DNA of 64,000 bases, from assembly GCA_035771165.1 (NCBI GenBank), contig JAWNZC010000001.1, positions 930,001 to 994,000 on the forward strand. The letters run 5' to 3'. Source of the DNA: Paragorgia papillata (lineage: Eukaryota > Cnidaria > Anthozoa > Scleralcyonacea > Coralliidae). Positions 54,320-62,987 of this stretch are shown in pieces; within the stretch, counting starts at the first letter, position 1, and every line of letters starts with the position of its first letter. The notes below the pieces were generated by a model. The model did not search any database and had not been told where the DNA came from. It saw only the letters and a program-made list of their open reading frames with translations. The position numbers were made by a program, and so were the translations under genes.

Positions 54320-54515
54320 ATACCCTTGTGGAAGTTTGAGCACTCTGGGCCCACGCGCACTTCACGCTATCTGAATATATTTCACCGATGCTGTCCCACA
54401 TGCGGTTGTCACCGACGATCGCATGTGTATAAGTAATTGATGAAATTCATTCAGATTATTCCAAGCTACACTGATGAGCTGTTGTACAGCGAAACACCGT
54501 GTCTGTAGATTGAAC
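54320..54515 (+). mobile_element. Penelope-type terminal repeat (pLTR), partial, plus strand
   Basis: This is the inverted counterpart of the repeat at 53769-54252. From CCCTTGTGGAAGTTTGAGCA onwards it follows that repeat to the ribozyme at its 3' end, with a modest number of substitutions. It is 5'-truncated by the TA tract. It stands just upstream of the Penelope-like reverse transcriptase in the same orientation. Confidence 0.85.
54461..54515 (+). ncRNA. Type I hammerhead ribozyme, copy 3
   Basis: Stem I strands CTACA and TGTAG, core CTGATGA (54471-54477), stem II GCTGT/ACAGC with loop TGT, GAAA (54491-54494), helix III ACA/TGT and triplet GTC at 54501-54503. Predicted cleavage is after 54503. 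The 55 bases match copy 1 exactly. It lies about 150 bp upstream of the reverse-transcriptase start codon. Confidence 0.92.
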
Positions 54516-54520
54516 TATAT

Positions 54521-54562
<42 letters not shown>
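54516..54562. repeat. TA microsatellite
   Basis: A short (TA)n tract directly after the ribozyme and before the Penelope-like 5' leader. Confidence 0.9.
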
Positions 54563-54564
<2 letters not shown>

Positions 54565-55260
54565 CACTTTCCGACATTCCGTGGACAAAATCACACGTGC
54601 TGGTTTGTATATTTGCACCTGTTTATCGGTTGTGCACTCTTGTTTACCTAATCCGTACCAAAAATGAGACAATTTCGATTCGATTATTCATCGAAAAACA
54701 TCCCAATACCATCAAAGGACGCTTATTTGATGAGAACATTTACTGAAAAAGTCGAAAGTGTTAATCAGGCGCATGAGACGGAAAGCCAACTTTTTCCTCA
54801 ATGACGGTAAAAATTCCACCGAAAGCAACTCTTCTGGACTTCCTTCTGAAAAAGTATCACCAACAGTTATGGAAACTAAAGCTTTCGAAGAAGATCTAAT
54901 AAGACTGATTGAAAACATCAAGCTTCGAAAAACACACCATCACTTTCAACAGTCTTTGTTTGGCAAATGATTTAAAGAAAATTAAATCATCACCCAACCT
55001 TTTCATTTTTGCAGACAAAACAAGAAATATTTATGAAACCTCGCTCGACACATACAACAAACTTCTGCATGATAACATAACAAAATCATACAAACATGGA
55101 TCAGAGGACACAATAACACAGATTGATGAAGAATTAAAAAACATTTCAAAACAAACTAAAAATTAGTGACAGAAATGAACAGACAAAAAAACGCGAAGCA
55201 TTTATTTCACTTAAAGACCATAAAGATAATTTCGAAAACAAAATCCTCGGCTCCCCCGAG
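54563..55260 (+). pseudogene. Penelope-like element reverse transcriptase, 5' part, frameshifted and truncated
   Basis: A leader (54563-54663) precedes ATG 54664. The frame opens MRQFRFDYSSKNIPIPSKDA and changes near 54752. It then gives IRRMRRKANFFLN, KAFEEDLIRLIENIKL and, after another change near 54963, DLKKIKSSPNLFIFADKTRN and YNKLLHDNITKSYK. After a third change at an A-run near 55160 it reads SDRNEQTKKREAFISLKDHKDNF. This series (RMR.KA.FFLN, FE.DL..L..NIK, F.ADKT.N.Y, LL.D.ITK.YK, AFI.LKDHK.NF) is the N-terminal region of cnidarian-type Penelope-like reverse transcriptases. RT motifs and the GIY-YIG endonuclease would follow but are absent, as the element breaks at 55260. The ribozyme just upstream fits the family's architecture. 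Confidence 0.85.
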
Positions 55261-55514
55261 GGGGGGGGGGGGGACCCCGGGCAAATGTGGGGGCTTTGAT
55301 AAATTACTTTTTCAATTTAGTCTTATTTCCCCACACCTCAAAGGTCCCACCCCCACATGCTATTTTTTTGTTTAAATTGAGTACTCGATTTGGCAGCAAT
55401 AAGACCAATAACATGTAAAGGTGCATTCCTTTGACCAGATTTTCTGTTTGTTGAGTACATTAAATTCATACAAACGTGTATTTATATAATTTATAAATGT
55501 AGGTCATAGTCCAT
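55260..55514. other. Poly-G junction and non-coding sequence
   Basis: A run of 14 G (55260-55273) begins where the Penelope-like frame ends, preceded by CTCCCCC. What follows (CCACACCTC, CCCACCCCCACATGC, then AT-rich) shows no gene. Confidence 0.6.
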
Positions 55515-55666
55515 ATTCAGGTCGCGCGGGAATATGACTCAAGCTAAATATACGTCATTTGGGGGGGGGGGGGGAACAAGGCAGGCACTTCGAGCGGAAG
55601 CGAAATTTGCCCCCAAAGTGACGTGTATTTTAATAGCTTGGTGTCATATTCCCGCACGACCTGAAT
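55515..55666. mobile_element. Foldback element with central G-tract
   Basis: The ends ATTCAGGTCGCGCGGGAATA and, on the other strand, ATTCAGGTCGTGCGGGAATA are inverted repeats. They extend inward through ATATGAC, CAAGCTA and ACGTCA. A run of 14 G lies at 55561-55574. No coding sequence is present. Confidence 0.82.
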
Positions 55667-55896
55667 AGATAAGAGTTTTAGTTTAAAAGAAGTTGAACAA
55701 ACGTTCTTAGGTGAACTTTGGGCAATGTTTACACAAGAAAACTCTCATAAAACGTTTTCAACCAGGAACAGAATTATTTAGTTACTCACATATTTCTACA
55801 ATTCCTTTTACTTGGAAATTTGAAACGCTTGATCGCAACGTGCTTTGAAGGCATGTCCAGTACTTACGGAGCCCCATAAGGGACATGATAGCATAT

Positions 55897-56270
55897 AACA
55901 ATTTTTTATGTCGTGCAACAATTTTTTCATGTCGTGCAACAATTTTTGATGTTGCGCAACAATTTTTCATGTCGTGCAACAATTTTTCATGTCGTGCAAC
56001 AATTTTTCATGTCGTGCAACAATTTTTCATGTCGTGCAAGACTTTTTCATGTCGCGCAACAATCTTTCATGTCGCGCAACATTTTTTTATGTCGCGCAAC
56101 AATTTTTCATGTCATGCAACAATTTTTTATGTCGCGCAACAATTTTTCATGTCACGCAACAATTTTTTATGTCGCGCAACAATTTTTCATGTCATGCAAC
56201 AATTTTTTATGTCGCGCAACAATTTTTCATGTCATGCAACAATTTTTTATGTCGCGCAACAATTTTTTAT
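55897..56270. repeat. 20-bp minisatellite
   Basis: About 18-19 copies of a 20-21 bp unit of the type GCAACAATTTTTCATGTCGT, with CGTG, CGCG or CATG variants. All three forward frames are open (122-137 codons) because the unit lacks stops in any frame. They encode a repeating His/Cys/Phe/Asn-rich peptide and are not considered genes. The array ends about 45 bp upstream of the start codon of the gene at 56317. Confidence 0.93.
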
Positions 56271-56316
56271 TTGGTTCCAGACCTCTCTAGAAAGCTAGCG
56301 CTCTGCCAAGATCAAG

Positions 56317-59300
56317 ATGGCGACGAAGTCAAATGCAAATGATGTGAGTATATCCTTAAAACTTTAGTGAAATTTAGGAAGTGCAAGATATACATATTGC
56401 TTAGTTGTTTTTTTGAACTGTTTACGATGGGAGCATTCAGCCAATTGTTTAAGTATCTTAGTAGTTTCTGACCGATTTATTAAACATAAGATGGCTCGCC
56501 GGCTCGAGCTCGGTGCATGCTGTGCAACTGTTTATACGAACTTCATTCTGATATTTTTACTAAACGTATTCCTGTTTTGTCGTTGTTTCAGTAGAATTAG
56601 TTACTAGCTACTATAAATATTGAACCTTAGTCTTTTTATTATCAGTTGACCATTTTTTTGAGAAAAAGAAACGTTAGTGAGATTGTCATCCAAAGATTTG
56701 TTGACAACAAGGTACAGTCACTACAGTGTATATTAATTAATATTTATCTTTGCATTTTTCTAAGGGTTTAGGTATGATAAAACTCATCAACTTTCACAAT
56801 TTTTCTTTAATTGGTAGATTGATTGAATTTTCTGTATGCTAAATTCTCAAAATGTATATCTTCTATTGAAAATATTAATGAGTGAATGCTCAAATAATGA
56901 GTGATTGCCTATTGGCCACACTCCTATAATTTTTGTGTACATGTATGTACAGTATGTCACACAAATGAATGACAGCTAGTAAATAATATTAAAATACAAG
57001 TCACAAGGGTCTGTGTAATAATAATAGCTAAGTTGATCAAATTTTTGTACATTTTAGATGGATTGTGAGTCAGCTGCCATAGCATCTGTTGAAGATCTAG
57101 AAGAGTTGGGTTTAACTGCAAAAGGTGACATCCTTGCTCTTCAAGCATTTTGCAAATCTAGAAAGTCAATGGACAACAGAGAGGAGAAAAAAAAGAAACT
57201 CATTGACTTAATAAAAGGGGAAAAAAGCTCATCAAAGTCTAAGCCATCAGAGTCATCTACAGCAAAGACTAAAACTAAAGAAAAAGATCGGCAGATTTCA
57301 ATTGGATGGTTGCATTTTGACACAACTTCTAATCAGTACATTGCAGTCCGTGCTGCTAAAGGTGGAGGAACCAGATATATGACAGCACCTGTAACCAGCT
57401 CGAAAGATGACATTTTATCAGCATGCAAAGATCTTTTCTTTCCTAAAGGCCATTCTATACATGGAGATATCTCTTCAATGACAGTTAATCTGGGTAACTT
57501 TAAATGTATTGTCATTGATTCATTAACACTTCCAAATGGAACTAAGTGTGATTTCACACTACAGTCCTACCTTGATGTTCACAAATTGCAACGCCCACGA
57601 CTTTATTTAATGACAAAACTGAAAAACATTTGTGATCAGGATATGGAAACTGAAGTTTTGGATGATTCAACAGATAATGAAGATTTTCCACCTGCATTTT
57701 CAGCAACAAATGAAAAGAGCAACACATCAAGCCACATGGTTATTCCTGGGGAGAAACATGATGAAAGTCTAGAGAAAGATAATCAGTTGAAAATTCTTCA
57801 ACAAGATAGATTAATTCGTGTGCCAACAGAACCTGACATTTCTGAAGAACATGTCCTTATTTCTGTTCGTCATGTCCAGCTTGGTGTCTGTACACGAGCC
57901 TTTAGACCAGATGATAAAATGTTGGGAGTATATGATTGGGTAGGATCTCTCAGTGCTGTACCAGAATTCTTTCATCTTTACTTGCAATTACCATGCAGAC
58001 TACTTTATCCTTCAGAAGATGTAAGTATGGCACAGATGCAATTGCTAAATATGAGAGTGGTGGAGGACCCCCTTCCACTGGATGACAAAGATGTGGAAAT
58101 ATCTTTGCGAGGATTTGGGCCTAATCTTGAAGTTCCCAAGAGGCCAGAAACATCTACAAGCAGTTTTAATAATGAAGTACCTAACAGCATTGAGCCTCCA
58201 CGACAACTTCTTGTTGATGATTCTGAGTGAGTTTTTTATATTAATACCATATCTGACCAGTTAAGGATCCACCCCTGTGTTTCTTGTTTTATCAAAAAGA
58301 AGGGGGTGGGTTGTAATTGTAATTTAATACACTTGTGGAAGAACTTTTTAGCCAAAAACAAAAGGTGGGCACTTACCCGAACATGTACTTGGGTGCTTAA
58401 CTGGTCAAATACGGTATAAATTGTAAGCCAGACCATATCAGGGTTAGAATTACAGTAGGCAGAGATTTAAAATTTAATATACATGTATTTAATTTATACT
58501 GTTTTGGAAATTATTTGGGTTGATCCTTCATAGAGCCATTCATAATATGCATTGCCACCTTTTTCTTAATTTATTGAGATGAGATTTATGAGATTAAATT
58601 TTCTATTATTTACTTTAAAGAGGTCAACTCTACCTTTTGAGGTTATTATTATTTTCTGTTAAATTCGAAAAACGTGTATTCCAAAACTGAAGAAAATATT
58701 AAAATCGGTCACTCGGTTCTGTTTTTATGTTCTGTCAAAGATTGAGTTTAAACAACGACCGCGTTAAAAGGTAGCCTGGCACTAGCAAACGTTGTGCCGT
58801 CATACCGGTAAAATTGAGCTCGCTCCGGCAAAAGGCTACAACATTGTCAACATGCTAACCAGGAGAGTTTTTCGAAAAGATACCCGGCCACAAGTTTGAC
58901 TCCACGACTTAATTATCAAGAATGGCTTTGGTATTTTAGTTTACCAAACGGCAACAGCCATACAATGGGTTTTTGCAAACAAAAACACTACGCCTAGTAG
59001 GCCTATGTCACCTGGAGGGGAAGAAGGGTACGATTCATTTTTGTCTTGATGAGACAAAACTATTGAGTTTTAAACTATATTATTAGTTTTAACTATTGAG
59101 TTATTGATTTGACAGAAGTCTGGATATACATAGCTTGTCAGAACTGTAGTTTTGCTTTTGCAAAATTGGATCTGCTGCCATAGCTTCATCTATATCACCT
59201 TCTACTTTAAATATCGCAAAACTCACCCAAACACAATTAAGAAGACTCGTTGACAGAGTGTGAAGAAGATATACCTTAAAATGCCCCAAAATACTGATAA

Positions 59301-60337
59301 TACACGTATTTGCATGAGTAAATAGGTGGCAAATAGCCTGCGTGGCAAACGAAAGCTCGAACATTGGAATATTTGTTCGATAATTAGACAACTTACCGGT
59401 ATGATGTCACTGACTATGTAGTACCCATTCTTCTAAACGACTCGGTCGTACATCAAGAGGTACTTAGAATCTCCCCCAGTAAGTCATGCGCTTTTACTCC
59501 AAATTCATTTTTTCCCTCACTTTTGCAAAGTTAGATGATAGCTGCTTTGAAAATATACATAATTTCAAAAGGTACAGTATAGTTGACCTTTAACATTACT
59601 GTACTGTACATGGAGGCAGGACATATTTGTATGCCAGTAGATAGTTATTACACAATATACTAGGACAGGCCTGTTCCATGAAATTGTAGGGGGGGGGGGG
59701 TGACATTAATGTTTTTTTAGAAATCAGTGTCCTAATGCCAAACTTTTAACAGGAACTAAAATTAGTAGGGAATTTCAATGACTTTATTGTTTCTAATTTG
59801 ATTGGGGGTTGGCCATTGGGGCTCTCTATATATCAAGAGATGTGTTTTGTAAAATGGAAATACCAACTGAAGTCACTTTCTAATTAATTAAATTGTTCTC
59901 TTTGTTTTGCTTTTTAGCAGTGGGAATGATGAACAGGGAGAAGATAACGAAAAGGCAGAAGTATTACCTGTACAGTATATACTATTATTGTGATCATAAC
60001 AATACATTAACTTGTTACTGTAAACTTTTTAGTTGATATTAATAACAAAGGAAGATATTAAATTCTTCCCAGAATGCTTTGTAAAATGTTTTAAAGCATA
60101 TGTATTAGAAGTACATGTCACAAAGCATTCTGGGAAGAGTGCAGTATCTTCCTTAATTAATAATTACTTGTTTTAGTATAACCGACATAATCAAATAAAG
60201 AGACAAACAATCAATTTTTTTTAATTTGCTGATTTATACTATAAATTTTCCTATTTTTTTTAACAGACTATTAATAACCAGGTTTATGTCTCAGGTGGCA
60301 CCATCTCAACACAAACTTGTATAGGCCATGTGTGCAG
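56317..60337 (+). CDS. Spliced gene: SAM-like, 'IGWLHF' and ubiquitin-like domains (5' part)
   Basis: Proposed exons are 56317-56343, 56646-56711, 57058-58226, 59918 (or 59921)-59969 and 60267-60337, joined in frame. Donors are GTGAGT, GTACAG, GTGAGT, GTACAG and GTACTG, with AG acceptors. The start ATGGCG follows ATCAAG. Residues about 10-65 form a SAM-like helical domain across exons 1-3 (LTIFLRKRNVSEIVIQRFV, SVEDLEELGLTAKGDILALQ). A Lys/Ser-rich linker follows. Residues about 110-215 hold the module with IGWLHFDTT, AAKGGGTRYM, LFFPKGHS and NLGNFKC. Residues about 285-345 are ubiquitin-like (HVLISVRHVQLGVCTRAFRP, YDWVGSLSAVPEFFHLYLQ). In many invertebrate genomes this architecture precedes a HECT ubiquitin-ligase domain. 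That domain would lie downstream and is not seen here. The exact donor of exon 4 and the start are inferred. No disruptions occur, so it is probably a working host gene. Confidence 0.8.
58227..59917 (+). other. Intron 3 of the SAM-like gene
   Basis: About 1.69 kb from donor GTGAGT to acceptor TTTTTAG. It contains the candidate transposon at 58621-59589 and an 11-G run near 59690. The 3' splice site is a tandem TAGCAG, giving either a CAG-included or a CAG-skipped exon, both in frame. Confidence 0.7.
58621..59589. mobile_element. Candidate non-autonomous DNA transposon in an intron
   Basis: The left end AGGTCAACTCTACCTTTTGA and the right end, read on the minus strand, AGGTCAACTATACTGTACCT then TTTGA, are inverted repeats. 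They stay similar for about 40 bp inward. The element is about 970 bp with no transposase. Flanks are TTTAAAG (left) and TTAAC (right), so TTAA may be the target site. The superfamily is uncertain. Confidence 0.6.
60037..60166. mobile_element. Hairpin (MITE-like) element in intron 4
   Basis: GGAAGATATTAAATTCTTCC followed by CAGAATGCTTTGT on the left pairs with the right arm (ACAAAGCATTCTGGGAAGAG then GTATCTTCC). The pairing includes the flanking TTAATAA. The hairpin is about 130 bp. Confidence 0.75.
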
Positions 60338-60340
60338 GTA

Positions 60341-60405
60341 CTGTATGTATGTATGTATGTATGTATGTATGTATGTATGTATGTATGTATGTATGTATGT
60401 GTGTA

Positions 60406-60500
<95 letters not shown>

Positions 60501-60533
60501 ATGTATGTATGTATGTATGTATGTATGTATGTT
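60341..60533. repeat. TATG / TG / TATG compound microsatellite
   Basis: (TATG)n, then about 70 bp of (TG)n, then (TATG)n again. It begins almost at the splice donor of exon 5 (GT at 60338). Val/Cys/Tyr-rich frames across it are artefacts. Confidence 0.96.
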
Positions 60534-60597
60534 TATATGTATATATTTATATAATTATGTATATAATTATGTATATGTGTATATGTGTATATATGCC

Positions 60598-60956
60598 CTT
60601 ACGAAAAAATCCTATAGGAATTCCTATAGAAAATCCTATAGGAATTCCTATAGGAATTTCTATAAGATTTTGGCCCAATTTCCTATAGGAATTCCTATAG
60701 GAATTCCTATTGAATCCTATAGGAATTCCTATAGAATCCTATAGGAATTCCTATAGAATCCTATAGGAATTCCTATAGAATCCTATAGGAATTCCTATTG
60801 AATCCTATAGGATTTCCTATTGAATCCTATAGGAATTCCTATAGGATTCAATAGGAAATCCTATAGGAATTCCTATTAGATTTTGCCCAAATATCCTATA
60901 GGAATTCCTATAGGATTTCCCATTAAATCCTATAGGATTTCCTATTGAGCAAATCC
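60598..60956. repeat. Palindromic 22-bp minisatellite (TCCTATAGGAATTCCTATAG)
   Basis: After the lead-in CTTACGAAAA comes a run of self-complementary units TCCTATAGGAATTCCTATAG, each with a central GAATTC. Single-base variants occur (TATTGAATCC, GGATTTCC). Both strands read nearly the same, so long hairpins are possible. Confidence 0.9.
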
Positions 60957-60995
60957 TATGGAAATTCATCAGTGAGAGAAACAAAGCAAGTTCTC

Positions 60996-61200
60996 CTTAC
61001 GAAAATATCCAATAGAATATTCCATAAAAAATTATATAGAATATTCTATTAGATTTTGGGATGTACTCTATTGGATTCTCTATGGAATATTCTATAGGAT
61101 ATGCTATAAGATGTAATAGAAATTCTTTAGAATATTCTATAAGCTATCTTACAAGATATACAATAGAACAGTCTTTGGAATTCTACAAGATACTCTACAA
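60996..61200. repeat. Degenerate relative of the palindromic repeat
   Basis: It begins with CTTACGAAAATATCC, the same lead-in as the previous block. It continues with AT-shifted palindromes of the type AATATTCTATAGAATATTC. It looks like a second, older or diverged copy of the same repeat type. Confidence 0.65.
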
Positions 61201-61229
61201 AACATTTTATCAATAGTTACGCAGTACAA

Positions 61230-61560
61230 TATTCTACATTAACACACCTTTTTTGTCCAAATGTTAACACACCTTACGTTAGGTTTTCTAACACACCTTA
61301 AGTGTTGAAAGGCACACCTTATGGTATGTTAAAAAACACATCTAGTAAGGTGTTTTTTTGGCTTGTCCAAACTTTGACACACCGTAAGTTGTGTTTTGTG
61401 AAAAGGTGTGTTATTTCACACACCTTGGTACGTTATATAACACATGTTAAGATGTGTTATATATAGGTGTTAATAAAAAGGTGTGTTATGCAACATGCCC
61501 TGATGTGTGTTATCTTACACATGTAGGTGTGCATAATAACACACCCTGAAACATGTCATT
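61230..61560. repeat. Cluster of inverted AACACACCTT / AAGGTGTGTT motifs
   Basis: The motif ACACACCTT and its complement AAGGTGTG recur many times with variants (ACACCTTA, GGTGTGTTAT, TAACACACC), often as back-to-back inverted pairs. No coding sequence is visible. Confidence 0.75.
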
Positions 61561-62110
61561 CAGCACATCAATGACCAAGAGAAAATAAACATTTTTAAAA
61601 GCATTTAACATTAATGTCAACATATTCAATATATTTTAACACATATTTAAAAACTGTGAGGGTTTACATCAGGATGACATTAAAGTATACACTTACTATA
61701 ATAAATACTAGTTATATACATGGTATATGGGGCGATTGTCATAAGCAAACCATTTTTGGCAGTTCAAATTCCCAAATATTAACTAAGCTAAAAATCCTAA
61801 CCATGTTACATGTATGTGGTTCTGCATCTATATCCAAAATACATCATTAGTAGTGTCAAAAGGCCGATTCTGGCTACTAAATCAAAAATATTTTAAAAGC
61901 TTACCCACCCCCCTTTAAAAAGGTTTGCGACCCCTCCTGGAATTTTTTGACTTCCGGTTTCTGGAATATTTTGACTTCCGGTTTCCAAAAATGGTTGCCA
62001 AGTTTTTCCAAAATGGCTGCCAAAATTTTGGGTTTGGGGGATTGGGGGGTTTGGAAATGGCTGCCAAGTTTTTGGGACTTTTTGGGATTGGAATTTTTAA
62101 ACAGAAATAA
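61561..62110. other. Non-coding spacer before the ORF cluster
   Basis: The first 350 bp are AT-rich with no supported gene. From about 61921 to 62095 the strand is strongly G/T-rich, with repeated short words: TTTTTGACTTCCGGTTTC twice and AATGGCTGCCAA-type words three to four times. The next ORF starts about 15 bp after this segment. Confidence 0.5.
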
Positions 62111-62311
62111 ATGAATAACAAACGGAGTAACCTATGTCCAGACAGGGAAAAATGTATGTGGGTGGGATTTACAACATATCCAGGCAAACCACCAAATATT
62201 ATATATTTTAACAAGAGTACACATCCAGGAACAGTTTGCAACTATATACACCCAGGCGAAACAAAAGTCCAAATGTTAGTTAGAACAGGAGTATATGACA
62301 CAGTTTTTTGA
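62111..62311 (+). CDS. Small protein of unknown function (66 aa)
   Basis: An intact frame from ATG 62111 to the stop at 62311. The product has an N-terminal Cys pair (LCPDREKCMW), a Pro/Gly-rich middle (TTYPGKPPNIIYF) and CNYIHPGE near residue 45. I recognise no family. It is the first of a closely spaced set of short intact ORFs, and the next possible start (62295) overlaps its end. Coding status rests mainly on context and is uncertain. Confidence 0.4.
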   Translation: MNNKRSNLCPDREKCMWVGFTTYPGKPPNIIYFNKSTHPGTVCNYIHPGETKVQMLVRTGVYDTVF

Positions 62312-62351
62312 AATTGAATTATTTTTTTTGGAAAAAATTAAAAGAACAAGA

Positions 62352-62870
62352 ATGAACTCAAATGAAACAATTAAAAGTTTAAATGAACAAATTATTGAAC
62401 TTAAAGAAATGCTCGAAGAAGAGATAGCTGACAAAAACGAAAAAATTTCAAAAATAAGAAACAGCTCAACAAAAATTTATGAAGAAAACAAAAGGCTAAC
62501 AGCTGAACAGGACCAACACCATGAGGGTTTGACATATGGATTAGAAGAGCGTATTGAAGAATTGGAAGAAGAAAACAAAAGGCTAACAGCTGACAGGGAC
62601 CGACACCATGAGTGGTCAACATACAGCTTAAAACTCATTGAAGAATTGGAAGAAACAAACAGAAATCTTGAAGAAGAAAACCGTCAACAAGAAATGGACA
62701 TTAATATTCTTGAAGAAAAAGCTGGGTTTTTTAATTTCAATGAAAAAGATGAAAAAAAAGGTGAGACAGTGCAAAAAATTATGAGTGAGACCACAAACAA
62801 ACCAAAACCCAAACCCAAAAAGAAACCAACCAAGAAACCCTTTTACAACAAAAACTTGTGGAAATACTGA
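62352..62870 (+). CDS. Coiled-coil protein with internal duplication and basic tail
   Basis: I chose ATG 62352 (MNSNETIKSLNEQIIELKEM) because it opens the helical region and avoids overlapping the previous ORF. An in-frame ATG at 62295 would add 19 residues. The product is about 172 residues and almost wholly Glu/Lys/Leu-rich with heptad-like spacing, so a long coiled coil is likely. Residues about 44-101 are two copies of a 29-residue unit (EENKRLTA..D.HHE...Y), encoded by 87-bp direct repeats at 62481-62567 and 62568-62654. The tail is very basic (KPKPKPKKKPTKKP) and may bind nucleic acid or act as a nuclear signal. No homologous family is recognised. The frame is intact. Confidence 0.65.
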   Translation: MNSNETIKSLNEQIIELKEMLEEEIADKNEKISKIRNSSTKIYEENKRLTAEQDQHHEGLTYGLEERIEELEEENKRLTADRDRHHEWSTYSLKLIEELEETNRNLEEENRQQEMDINILEEKAGFFNFNEKDEKKGETVQKIMSETTNKPKPKPKKKPTKKPFYNKNLWKY

Positions 62871-62987
62871 GACACCTTCCAAAAACATAAAAAAATAAAA
62901 ATCTTTAACAAAAAAAAATTGTTAAAAATTTTTCAAAATAAAAATTTGAATTGTTAAAAATTTTCTAAAAGAAAAGAATAAATAAAG
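62871..62987. other. AT-rich intergenic with A/T hairpins
   Basis: It contains AACAAAAAAAAATTGTT (62908-62924) and repeated TTGTTAAAAATTTT words. It may hold 3' end and promoter signals of the flanking ORFs, but nothing specific can be assigned. Confidence 0.4.

Noticed and set aside
55885..56342. Three overlapping forward frames of 122-137 codons
   Set aside because: They arise from a 20-bp repeat lacking stops in every frame, and all three give the same peptide. A real gene would favour one frame.
59101..59391. Minus-strand 96-codon frame in intron 3
   Set aside because: It lies inside the candidate non-autonomous transposon, shows no domain and no splice or start context.
60317..60744. 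Val/Cys/Met/Tyr-rich frames
   Set aside because: They are translations of the TATG/TG microsatellite and of the palindromic minisatellite.
61915..62241. Minus-strand 108-codon frame with Pro/Asn/Lys repeats
   Set aside because: It is the antisense of the G/T-rich word repeats and of the small ORF at 62111, and shows no independent support.
62295..62351. Earlier start for the coiled-coil ORF
   Set aside because: The extra 19 residues are Phe-rich and non-helical and overlap the previous ORF. The start at 62352 fits better, though the earlier one is not excluded.
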